The position numbers and the translations under genes are program-made. The notes beneath the pieces are model-generated. The model did no database searches and had not been told where the DNA came from. It saw nothing but the letters and a program-made list of their open reading frames with translations. This document shows, in pieces, positions 6,791-14,000 of a DNA stretch of 23,397 bases. The DNA is taken from positions 1-23,397 of the forward strand of contig DATJQF010000174.1 in the NCBI GenBank assembly GCA_035505995.1, given 5' to 3'. Origin of the DNA: DATJQF01 sp035505995. GTDB lineage: Bacteria > Bacteroidota > Bacteroidia > Bacteroidales > FEN-979. Every line of letters starts with the position of its first letter. Position 1 is the stretch's first letter.

Positions 6791-7888
6791 ATGACTAAGC
6801 CGAAGCATTATTATTGCGTGATCATGGCCGGGGGGATCGGTGCAAGATTCTGGCCGATGAGCCGCAGCACCCATCCCAAACAGTTTATCGACATCCTGGG
6901 GACCGGGGAAACCCTGATCCACCAAACATATCATCGATTTGCCAGGATCATCCGGAAAGAAAACATCTTCATTGTCACCAATGAGGCATATCGTGACCTC
7001 GTCAAGCTACAGATCCCCGGGATCACGGATGAACAGATCCTCTGCGAGCCTTCCCGCAGGAATACGGCTCCCTGCATCGCTTATGCCAATTACCGCATCC
7101 TGGCAAAAGATCCGGATGCGATCGTGGTGGTGGCCCCTTCCGATCATATCATTGAAAAAGAACCCGTATTTCTCGAGAATATCAAAACGGCCATGGATGC
7201 CGCTTCGGAAAATGACTGGCTTTTAACCCTGGGGATCCGTCCCAGCCGGCCGGATACCGGGTACGGGTATATCCAGTTCATTGATGGGTTGGTGTATGAA
7301 AAAGATCCCCACCTGAAAAAAGTGAAGACCTTCACGGAAAAGCCTGACCTGGAGCTGGCCAATACCTTTATCAAATGCGGGGATTTTTTGTGGAATTCGG
7401 GGATCTTCGTCTGGTCGCTGAAAAGCATCATGACAGCCTTCAGCCGGTTCCTCCCGGAAGTGGACGTCCTTTTCAGCAAGGGCTCCGACAAATACGGGAC
7501 CCCCGGGGAAGCGGCTTTTATCAATTCCGCCTACACACTTTGCAAAAGCATTTCCATCGATTACGGGATCATGGAAGCAGCTTCAAATGTATATGTTCTA
7601 TCCGTCGATTTCGGATGGTCCGACCTGGGAACCTGGGGGTCGTTGTACGACAACCGGTCCAAAGATAAAGCCGGCAATGCCATTGTCGGGAAGAATGTAA
7701 TGACATACGAATCCACGAATTGCATCGTTAACATGCCGAATGATAAGCTGGTGGTTCTGGAAGGTCTGACCGATTATATCGTGGTGGAATCGGAGAATGT
7801 CCTCCTGGTCTGCAGGAAATCGGATGAGCAGCAAATCCGTCAGTTTGTCAACGACGTCCGGTTGGAAAAAGGAGAAAAGTTCGTCTGA
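6791..7888 (+). CDS. manC: Mannose-1-phosphate guanylyltransferase
   Basis: This 365-residue cytoplasmic enzyme makes GDP-mannose from mannose 1-phosphate and GTP, supplying mannose- and fucose-containing envelope glycans. Seen in the sequence: the nucleotide signature AGGIGARFWPMSR near the N-terminus, EPSRRNTAPCIAYAN, VVVAPSDHII, the sugar-binding FTEKPD, WNSGIFVW, IDYGIMEAA and DFGWSDLGTWGSLYD, all in family order. It ends after the beta-helix part without the C-terminal phosphomannose isomerase domain found in bifunctional ManC/AlgA, so it is the short form usual in Bacteroidota. I start it at ATG 6791; an upstream in-frame TTG lies inside the promoter element and is rejected. Confidence 0.92.
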   Translation: MTKPKHYYCVIMAGGIGARFWPMSRSTHPKQFIDILGTGETLIHQTYHRFARIIRKENIFIVTNEAYRDLVKLQIPGITDEQILCEPSRRNTAPCIAYANYRILAKDPDAIVVVAPSDHIIEKEPVFLENIKTAMDAASENDWLLTLGIRPSRPDTGYGYIQFIDGLVYEKDPHLKKVKTFTEKPDLELANTFIKCGDFLWNSGIFVWSLKSIMTAFSRFLPEVDVLFSKGSDKYGTPGEAAFINSAYTLCKSISIDYGIMEAASNVYVLSVDFGWSDLGTWGSLYDNRSKDKAGNAIVGKNVMTYESTNCIVNMPNDKLVVLEGLTDYIVVESENVLLVCRKSDEQQIRQFVNDVRLEKGEKFV

Positions 7889-7904
7889 CCCCAAAGTAGC
7901 TCTT

Positions 7905-7935
7905 TTGCATTTATCTGTTTTATTCTCGTACTTTG
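7905..7935 (+). promoter_or_regulatory. Possible promoter of the histidine kinase-hemW pair
   Basis: TTG at 7905-7907 and GTACTTTG at 7928-7935 are 20 bases apart. The -7 box deviates from TAnnTTTG at its first two positions, so the call is tentative. The GTG start codon lies 35 bases downstream. Confidence 0.35.
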
Positions 7936-7970
7936 CAGGGAGATTGGCACCGGAGTAACCTGTTTATCCT

Positions 7971-9473
7971 GTGGACATTTATCGTCAGAAAAAAAGGTGG
8001 AAGTGGGTCCTTTTCGGGGTCGCGGTGGCGATCGTTTCCATCTCACTGTATTATACCAATATCCTGGTCGGCGAGATCCGTAAAAACGAACGGAAGAATG
8101 TGCAGATCTGGGCCGATGCCATCCACCGGAAAGCCGATCTGGTCAATTTCACCAACAAGCTTTTCCAGCAGATCCGGGAAGAGGAGCGCAGCCGGGTCCT
8201 GCTGTTCGCCGAGGCGCAGAACCGGATCCTCACCGCCACCAATAACGAGGATCTGAATTTCTACCTGAACATCATGGAGAACAACACCTCCATCCCGGTG
8301 ATCCTTACGGATAAGGACGGGAACATCAAAACCGCCCGCAACCTGACGATCAACCTGGATTCGGTGCCAAAGCTGGTCGGGGAGCTGAAAAGGCAGTTTT
8401 CCGTGTATCCTCCTATCGTAGTCAACTATACGAACACCTATGATTACTTCTATTATAAGGACTCCAATATCTTCACGGAGCTGAAAAGGGTGCTGGACGA
8501 CCTGCTGCAGTCCTTTTTTTCGGAAGTGGTGCTGAATTCTGCTTCTGTCCCGGTCATCATCACCGATCATACCCAGAAAAAGGTGATCGCTTTCGGGAAC
8601 ATCCCTCAAAAGAAGATGGCCGATTCTGCTTATGTGGAGAAGATTCTCTCTTCGATGAGCAGGCAAAATAAGCCTATCCGGGTCGACCTGGCCGACACCG
8701 GGACCCGTTACATTTTTTACCAGGATTCGTTCCTGCTGACCCAGCTCAGATATTACCCCTTCGTTCAGCTTGCCGTCATTTCCCTTTTTCTCCTGATCGC
8801 TTATCTGCTTTTCAGCTATGCCCGGAAATCGGAGCAGAACCAGGTCTGGGTTGGCATGGCCAAGGAGACGGCTCACCAGCTCGGGACCCCGCTTTCTTCC
8901 ATGGTAGCCTGGGTGGAATTGCTGAAGCTGAAAGGGATCGACCAGGAAACGGTGTCGGAGATCGAAAAGGATGTGCAGCGGCTGGAGACCGTTACCGAGC
9001 GGTTTTCCAAGATCGGTTCGGCCGCACAGTTGGAAATGACTAACGTAGTGAAGGTGATCGATGATATGATCTCCTACATCCGTTCCAGGATCTCGGCCAA
9101 GGTGAATTTCATCCTTACCCCCGCTCCGCCGGCGGAGGTGGTCATCCCCCTCAACATGCAACTCTTCGAGTGGGTGATCGAGAACCTGCTGAAGAACGCC
9201 GTGGATGCCATGGAAGGCAACGGGACGATCCATATCGATATCACCCAGGATGTCGATCACATTCATATTGATGTTTCCGATACCGGCAAGGGGATCCCCA
9301 AATCCCGGTACAAGACGATCTTCAATCCTGGCTTCACCAGCAAGCAACGGGGCTGGGGGCTCGGCCTGACCCTTTCCCGGAGGATCATCGAAAATTATCA
9401 TTCCGGCAAGATCTATGTGAAATCCTCCGCGATCAACAAGGGAACCACCTTCCGCATCATCCTGAAAAAATAA
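7971..9473 (+). CDS. Membrane sensor histidine kinase, orphan
   Basis: This is a 500-residue two-helix sensor kinase. An N-terminal helix (about 12-30) and a second helix (about 263-283) enclose an extracytoplasmic region of about 230 residues. The cytoplasmic part has the phospho-acceptor motif AHQLGTPLSS (His302), N-box ENLLKNAVDA (404-413), G1 DTGKGIP (437-443), an F-like NPGFTSK (452-458) and G2 GWGLGLTLSRRI (461-472), so it should autophosphorylate. The extracytoplasmic region holds two similar segments, SIPVILTDKDG (107-117) and SVPVIITDHTQ (192-202), suggesting paired PAS-like sensor folds. The start is GTG at 7971, because an in-frame TAA lies just upstream and no ATG is available. 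No response regulator is encoded nearby. hemW follows after 6 bases. Confidence 0.9.
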   Translation: MDIYRQKKRWKWVLFGVAVAIVSISLYYTNILVGEIRKNERKNVQIWADAIHRKADLVNFTNKLFQQIREEERSRVLLFAEAQNRILTATNNEDLNFYLNIMENNTSIPVILTDKDGNIKTARNLTINLDSVPKLVGELKRQFSVYPPIVVNYTNTYDYFYYKDSNIFTELKRVLDDLLQSFFSEVVLNSASVPVIITDHTQKKVIAFGNIPQKKMADSAYVEKILSSMSRQNKPIRVDLADTGTRYIFYQDSFLLTQLRYYPFVQLAVISLFLLIAYLLFSYARKSEQNQVWVGMAKETAHQLGTPLSSMVAWVELLKLKGIDQETVSEIEKDVQRLETVTERFSKIGSAAQLEMTNVVKVIDDMISYIRSRISAKVNFILTPAPPAEVVIPLNMQLFEWVIENLLKNAVDAMEGNGTIHIDITQDVDHIHIDVSDTGKGIPKSRYKTIFNPGFTSKQRGWGLGLTLSRRIIENYHSGKIYVKSSAINKGTTFRIILKK

Positions 9474-9479
9474 CCCGTT

Positions 9480-10604
9480 TTGGCAGGGATCTATCTTCAT
9501 ATTCCTTTCTGCAGGCAAAAATGTCATTACTGCAATTTCTTCACCTTTGTGTCGAAAAAATACCGGGAGCAATTTTTTCAGGCGCTGAATGAAGAGATAT
9601 ACCGGCGGCGCGAATATTTATCGGGTCAGCCGGTCGGGTCGGTTTACTTCGGAGGAGGCACCCCATCTCTCATCGATCCGTCCATTCTCAGCATGCTCCT
9701 GGATACGATCCGGGCATATTACCCGGTGATGAAGAGCGCCGAGATCACGGTGGAAATGAACCCGGACGATGTGACGCCCGAAGTGCTGGAGGAATACCGG
9801 AGGGCCGGGATCAACCGCATCAGCATCGGGGTCCAGTCATTTTTCGAGGAAGATCTCCGGTATCTGAACCGGGTCCATACCGCCGGACAATCCCTGGAAA
9901 GCGTCCGCATCGTGCAGGAAGCGGGATTCGACAATCTCAGCATCGACCTGGTGTACGGGATGCCTACTCTTTCGTCAGGGCATTGGGAGAAGAACCTGGA
10001 AACGGCTTTCCGGGTGAAGATCCCTCATATTTCCGCGTACGCGCTGACCGTGGAACCCAGGACCGGCCTGGATATTCTGATCCGCAGGCATAAGCTCCCG
10101 GGACCCGGGGAAGAGCAAACAGTGCATCATTTCCGGATCCTTCAGGAAAAAATGAAGGAGCAGGGATATGAGCATTACGAAATATCAAATTTCTGCAGGG
10201 AGGGCAGGTATTCCGTTCATAACAGCAATTACTGGAAAGATATCCATTACCTGGGAGCCGGGCCTTCCGCCCATTCCTATGACGGGGTCTCAAGGCAGTG
10301 GAACATCTCCAGCGTGATCCAGTACATCGATATGATCCGGAACGGTGAACGTCATTTTGAAAGGGAGCTCCTTTCTCCGGAACAGAAATACAATGAATAT
10401 GTCATGGTGTCTCTCCGTACCCAATGGGGTTGTGATCTGGAAAAGATCGGGAGTGCTTTCGGGCCGGAACAGGAAGATTATTGCAGGACCCGGGCGCAGC
10501 GGCATATTGTAACCGGGGATATGGAACGCCGGGAGAACACCCTGTACCTGACCGGTAAAGGCAGGATACTGGCCGATGCCATCGCATCCGATCTTTTCCT
10601 CTGA
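9480..10604 (+). CDS. hemW: HemW, radical SAM heme chaperone
   Basis: This is a 374-residue radical SAM protein of the HemN/HemW group. The cluster motif is CRQKCHYC (Cys11, Cys15, Cys18), followed by NFF with no fourth cysteine, which separates heme-chaperone HemW from true oxygen-independent coproporphyrinogen oxidase HemN. GGGTPS (58-63) and the later ISIGVQSF, SIDLVYGMPTLS and YEHYEISNF motifs are also present. HemW inserts heme into respiratory proteins, which fits a genome carrying a multi-heme NrfHA and a heme-dependent qNor. The start is TTG at 9480; the first beta strand (GIYLHIPFC) begins directly after it. It sits 6 bases behind the kinase gene and is probably co-transcribed with it. 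Confidence 0.88.
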   Translation: MAGIYLHIPFCRQKCHYCNFFTFVSKKYREQFFQALNEEIYRRREYLSGQPVGSVYFGGGTPSLIDPSILSMLLDTIRAYYPVMKSAEITVEMNPDDVTPEVLEEYRRAGINRISIGVQSFFEEDLRYLNRVHTAGQSLESVRIVQEAGFDNLSIDLVYGMPTLSSGHWEKNLETAFRVKIPHISAYALTVEPRTGLDILIRRHKLPGPGEEQTVHHFRILQEKMKEQGYEHYEISNFCREGRYSVHNSNYWKDIHYLGAGPSAHSYDGVSRQWNISSVIQYIDMIRNGERHFERELLSPEQKYNEYVMVSLRTQWGCDLEKIGSAFGPEQEDYCRTRAQRHIVTGDMERRENTLYLTGKGRILADAIASDLFL

Positions 10605-10613
10605 TTTTCCGGG

Positions 10614-11504
10614 CTATTTTATCACGGCTCTCAGGTAGGTGCCGAGCGGCAACTTCCTTCCCTTTCGGTCGGGAAAGTAAATCTCCCCGGAGGACAATTC
10701 CCGCCACCCGCCGAAGGCGCTCAGGACCAGGTTCTCTGCTATCAGCGCCGAATAGCCCATGGAATACAAGCTGAATACGAGGAACCCGCCCGGGTCGAGC
10801 AGGCGGCTGCAGTGGGCGATCATCTCGCTGACGGATTCCTGCAGCAGCCATTTTTCTCCTTCCGGTCCCCTGCCATAGGCCGGGGGATCCAGGATGATCC
10901 CCTGGTACCGGCTTCCTCTTTTCACCTCCCTCCGGGTAAATTTCAACGCATCCTCCGCCACCCAATGGATATCCTTTAGACCGCTGGCTTCCATGTTTTC
11001 CCTGGCCCAGGTAATGACTGGCTTCACCGAATCTACATGTATTACTTCCGCGCCGGCGGCCCGTGCGGCCAGGGAGGCACCTCCGGTATAAGCGAACAGG
11101 TTCAGGACCCGACCGGATGGAGTTGATTTCACCCGGTCGTAGATAAAATTCCAGTTCACCGACTGCTCCGGGAAAACGCCGATATGCCCGAAGGAGGTCA
11201 GTCCCAGCCGGAAATGAAGGGACATGCCTGCATAATGGTAACTGATCTTCCATTGTTCAGGCATGTCTTTTTTTCTTGTCCATTCCCCTTTATCGATGGG
11301 TTCTGCCCGGGGTTCCGTTCCTTTTTTCCGGATGAAGCGCGCGTCAGCCAGATTCTTCCATTCCTCATCGGGCATGGATTTCTCCCAGACCGCCTGCGGC
11401 TCCGGCCGTGCCAGGATGTATTTCCCGAACCGTTCCAGTTTTTCCAGTTTCCCCGAATCGATCAGTTCATAGTCGGTCCAGGGTTCAGGAGTCAGTAAGT
11501 TCAT
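10614..11504 (-). CDS. Class I SAM-dependent methyltransferase, RlmI/RlmK-like catalytic domain
   Basis: This is a 296-residue protein whose C-terminal two thirds form a Rossmann methyltransferase: motif I VLNLFAYTGGASLAARAAGA (133-152), VIHVDSVKP (154-162) and the motif IV LDPPAYGRGP (205-214). The DPPAYGRG form and the YTGGASLAA loop are those of 23S rRNA cytosine or guanine methyltransferases of the RlmI/RlmK type, but no PUA domain is recognisable in the N-terminal 100 residues, so the exact target is unknown. It starts only 4 bases after the nrfA stop codon, so it is probably read through from the nitrite reductase operon. The 3' end is convergent with hemW, 9 bases away. Confidence 0.8.
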   Translation of the reverse strand: MNLLTPEPWTDYELIDSGKLEKLERFGKYILARPEPQAVWEKSMPDEEWKNLADARFIRKKGTEPRAEPIDKGEWTRKKDMPEQWKISYHYAGMSLHFRLGLTSFGHIGVFPEQSVNWNFIYDRVKSTPSGRVLNLFAYTGGASLAARAAGAEVIHVDSVKPVITWARENMEASGLKDIHWVAEDALKFTRREVKRGSRYQGIILDPPAYGRGPEGEKWLLQESVSEMIAHCSRLLDPGGFLVFSLYSMGYSALIAENLVLSAFGGWRELSSGEIYFPDRKGRKLPLGTYLRAVIK

Positions 11505-11508
11505 CGAT

Positions 11509-13023
11509 CTATTTTGCTAGGCTGACAGGCCATTGGCTTTCTCTTTCCCGGGCTTTTTGGTCCCAGACGGGGACGACGGTCCTCAGGAACTCCTCTTTAT
11601 CTTTCCGGAGCTTGTCCATATCGAGCCCGATGAATTTCTGGGCTTTTTCCTTGGTAGCCAGGTCGGGATAAGGGATCTCTCCTGTTTTTCCGTGAAGGGC
11701 AAGGATCCGGGCCAGAAGGATCCGGGCCTGGTCGGATTCATCCATGGAGAGCCCGATGATCCTGGATACTTCTACCGGGGAGTGGAAGGATGCCCCGTGA
11801 CTGGCTCCCACATAATCCCAGTACCACTGGGCATTCCGGATATGATCCAGGGCGGGAGCCATTTCCTTGTCGGTAGCACCTGATTCCCATGCGGCCTGGG
11901 CTTCGAGATGGGCTTTCACCAGTGCGATCTCCGCCAGGTCCCTGATCTCTTTCACCCTTTCCTGCCGTTCATAGACATTATTTCTCAGGGTTTCTTCGCT
12001 TTCCCGGTGACAGACCTGGCAGGTCACATCAATATTGGCCAGCGGGCTCACGATCCGGTGACTGGTGAATTTCTGTCCTCCTTCCTTGATGTATGGCATG
12101 TGGCAGTCGGCGCAGGCAATTCCTCTCTCCGCATGGATCCCGGTAAGGAACAGTTCGTAGTCGGGGTGCTGGGCTTTCAATAGCGGGGCTTTGCTCAGCT
12201 GGTGGGTAAAATCGGAGAATCCGATTTCATCATAGTATTTCAGGGCATTTTCCGCTGAGGTGCCATACTTCCAGGGAAAAGTCAGATAGGCAACCTCCGG
12301 GGCATCCGGCCGGTGTTTGTCAAAATAATATTCCACGTGGCACTGGGCACACACCAGGGTGCGCATTTCCTGGTGACTGGCTTTGGTGATATCCTTTCCC
12401 ATCGCCTTGAACGCTTCGATCAGGGCGGGACGGGTGATCCGCAGGTCCATGGTGGCCGGATCATGGCAATCGGCACAGCCGATATAATTCACCACCTGGT
12501 CTCCCAGCGATGCCCATTTCCCCTTGTAAAACCCGGCGATGCCTTTTTCCTTCATGATCCGGGGAACATCCGGGCTCTTGCAGGTCCAGCAGGTATTGGG
12601 TTGGGGTCCGTCGTCCGGACCTTTTGGCGCTCCTGTTCGTAGGGTGTACCGGATATCGTGGATCGCATAATAATGGCCGCGGCTTTGCTCATAGTCTTTT
12701 GAAAAAGCGTACCCGGCCCATAGCACCACCAGCCTGGGATCCCCGGCCAGTTCATCAATCGTCGCACTCCCGTTGAATTTGCTCCGGAAGGTGGTATCGG
12801 AGGTTTTCAGGTAAGACTGGTATTCCCTCGGAAAATTCTCGCCCCATACCTGATTCCTGGGTTCCGTCTCCGTTAGTTTAACTTTCGGTTTGTACACGTA
12901 CTCGGTCTCCGCTTTCCGCTGGATGATCGAAGAAGCCAGCAGCCCCAGCAGGAACACTACGACCAGCGTCGCAAAGAACAGCGCCCAGTTGACCCAGGGT
13001 TTCCTGGTTTTGGTTGGTTCCAT
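11509..13023 (-). CDS. nrfA: Cytochrome c nitrite reductase, catalytic subunit NrfA
   Basis: This is a 504-residue periplasmic pentaheme enzyme that reduces nitrite to ammonium with six electrons; it can also reduce NO and hydroxylamine. An uncleaved or signal-type hydrophobic segment spans about 11-31. Five heme motifs are seen: CWTCK at 145-149 (the lysine-ligated active-site heme), CADCH 183-187, CAQCH 225-229, CADCH 304-308 and CQVCH 335-339. By spacing to the Wolinella enzyme, the active-site residues are Arg129 (TLRTG), Tyr232 (VEYYF) and His286 (LKAQH), and the calcium ligands are Glu231, Tyr232, Lys283 and Gln285; all are present. It follows nrfH by 12 bases with an A-rich leader, and precedes the methyltransferase gene by 4 bases. 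Confidence 0.96.
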   Translation of the reverse strand: MEPTKTRKPWVNWALFFATLVVVFLLGLLASSIIQRKAETEYVYKPKVKLTETEPRNQVWGENFPREYQSYLKTSDTTFRSKFNGSATIDELAGDPRLVVLWAGYAFSKDYEQSRGHYYAIHDIRYTLRTGAPKGPDDGPQPNTCWTCKSPDVPRIMKEKGIAGFYKGKWASLGDQVVNYIGCADCHDPATMDLRITRPALIEAFKAMGKDITKASHQEMRTLVCAQCHVEYYFDKHRPDAPEVAYLTFPWKYGTSAENALKYYDEIGFSDFTHQLSKAPLLKAQHPDYELFLTGIHAERGIACADCHMPYIKEGGQKFTSHRIVSPLANIDVTCQVCHRESEETLRNNVYERQERVKEIRDLAEIALVKAHLEAQAAWESGATDKEMAPALDHIRNAQWYWDYVGASHGASFHSPVEVSRIIGLSMDESDQARILLARILALHGKTGEIPYPDLATKEKAQKFIGLDMDKLRKDKEEFLRTVVPVWDQKARERESQWPVSLAK

Positions 13024-13035
13024 ATTGAATTTTTT

Positions 13036-13623
13036 TTATTGTTTTCGCATCAGGTCCTCGAGCCACCCCGGAATCCTGGATTTGGTTTTTTGGCGGATCA
13101 GTGCATTGGGGACCGACGATAGGCCATTCACCGTCCGGTGCGGGGATTCCCGGTGGCAATCCATGCAACTTCTTTCTGCCAGCCAGTTATGATATCCCGG
13201 CTGTACCTTGCCCAGGAATTCCATCCCGATGGTATGTTCATGGCATCTCCGGCAATTGACCAGCAAGCCGTCTATATCGTCCTCGTCTTTATAAATAACC
13301 TGCGGCTCCCACCTCATCGTGAAATAAGTGGCGTGATTCATCCCTTCTTCCGCCTTGGTGAAATATTTATCCAGAAAATTGTCATGGGGGATGTGGCAAT
13401 CGTTGCAGGTGGCCGACTGACGATGCGAGCTGTGAACCCAGTCGGTATATTGCGGGTTCATGACATGGCAGTTGACACAGGCCTGCGGGTTATCCGAAAG
13501 ATAGGAAGGGGCTTTTGAAATATATAGGACGAACAGCGCCAGGCCGGCAAATATTCCGAGCACGATCGCTACCGGCATCCTCCAGGGCAAGGGCGGCATG
13601 AGCCGCCGGATCCAATTTCTCAT
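13036..13623 (-). CDS. nrfH: Cytochrome c quinol dehydrogenase NrfH
   Basis: This is a 195-residue NapC/NrfH/NirT-family tetraheme protein, anchored by one N-terminal helix (about 15-36), that takes electrons from the menaquinol pool and passes them to NrfA. Four heme motifs are visible: CVNCH 49-53, CNDCH 73-77, CRRCH 124-128 and CMDCH 153-157. The first is followed by V-Met55, the CHxM arrangement in which NrfH uses methionine as an axial ligand. Length and motif spacing are normal. It lies directly upstream of nrfA in the same order as in other ammonifiers. A 120-base gap separates it from the upstream DUF2249 gene and holds an inverted repeat, so the pair may have its own transcript. Confidence 0.95.
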   Translation of the reverse strand: MRNWIRRLMPPLPWRMPVAIVLGIFAGLALFVLYISKAPSYLSDNPQACVNCHVMNPQYTDWVHSSHRQSATCNDCHIPHDNFLDKYFTKAEEGMNHATYFTMRWEPQVIYKDEDDIDGLLVNCRRCHEHTIGMEFLGKVQPGYHNWLAERSCMDCHRESPHRTVNGLSSVPNALIRQKTKSRIPGWLEDLMRKQ

Positions 13624-13726
13624 CTCTTTACCCGTCAGGTCGTTCCAGTTTGCAGAGACAGCATTTCCTCCGGTAAAAATAAGAAAATGCAGGAATCCCT
13701 GATCCGGGAAAGAAATTTATGTGCGG

Positions 13727-13745
13727 AACCGGATGAAGGCCGGTT
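13727..13745 (-). terminator. Inverted repeat at the end of the DUF2249 gene
   Basis: AACCGG and CCGGTT form a perfect 6-bp stem around a 7-base loop, overlapping the DUF2249 stop codon. On the minus strand no T-run follows directly, so it is at most a weak or processing-type 3' structure between the NO-response genes and nrfHA. Just beyond it TAAATTTC (13712-13719, minus) is one mismatch from TAnnTTTG and could serve a separate nrfHA promoter about 80-90 bases before the start, but no -33 box is seen. Confidence 0.3.
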
Positions 13746-13998
13746 AAAGCTTATGGAAGTAAGTCCTTACTTCTGCCGGTCCTTCCTGTTTTACAAACGC
13801 ATCAAACCCCGTTGCCGTGACTTTCTCGATCATCGGCGAAGGGATGAATGGTGTAATGATCTCGTAAATTTCCCCGGCGGATAGTCGTCCGGTTTCCTGG
13901 AGCACCCGCGCCAGGGGATGTTCGCCGGATGCCAGCATGGGCCTCGCGTCCAGGATGATCCTGATCTTTTCTTTCTGCAGCCAGGAAGGTGTGTCCAT
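13744..13998 (-). CDS. DUF2249-like small protein
   Basis: This is an 84-residue protein. IRIILDARPMLASGEHPLARVLQ (key residues Leu-Asp-Ala-Arg then His-Pro-Leu), LSAGEIYEIITPFIPSPMIEKV and the GFDAF strand give the beta-alpha-beta pattern of DUF2249, a SirA/TusA-like fold often encoded next to hemerythrin-like and DUF438 proteins and to NO or nitrite enzymes. No cysteine is present, so a sulfur-relay role like TusA is unlikely. It starts 2 bases after the DUF438 gene stop and is clearly part of the same transcript. The family has no proven biochemical function that I can name; a role in NO or nitrite response is inferred from position only. Confidence 0.65.
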   Translation of the reverse strand: MDTPSWLQKEKIRIILDARPMLASGEHPLARVLQETGRLSAGEIYEIITPFIPSPMIEKVTATGFDAFVKQEGPAEVRTYFHKL

Positions 13999-14000
13999 AG

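Noticed and set aside
8043..9572. A 509-codon open frame antisense to the sensor kinase and the start of hemW
   Set aside because: It is fully opposite two genes with clear catalytic motifs, has no recognisable domain and shows the Asp/Gly/His-rich make-up of a complementary-strand shadow frame.
9480..10604. Oxygen-independent coproporphyrinogen III oxidase (HemN)
   Set aside because: The cluster motif lacks the fourth cysteine of HemN, and the size and context fit HemW.
13744..13998. DUF1858 or ScdA N-terminal domain
   Set aside because: The typical cysteine-containing motif of that family is absent; the LDAR start and strand pattern fit DUF2249 better.
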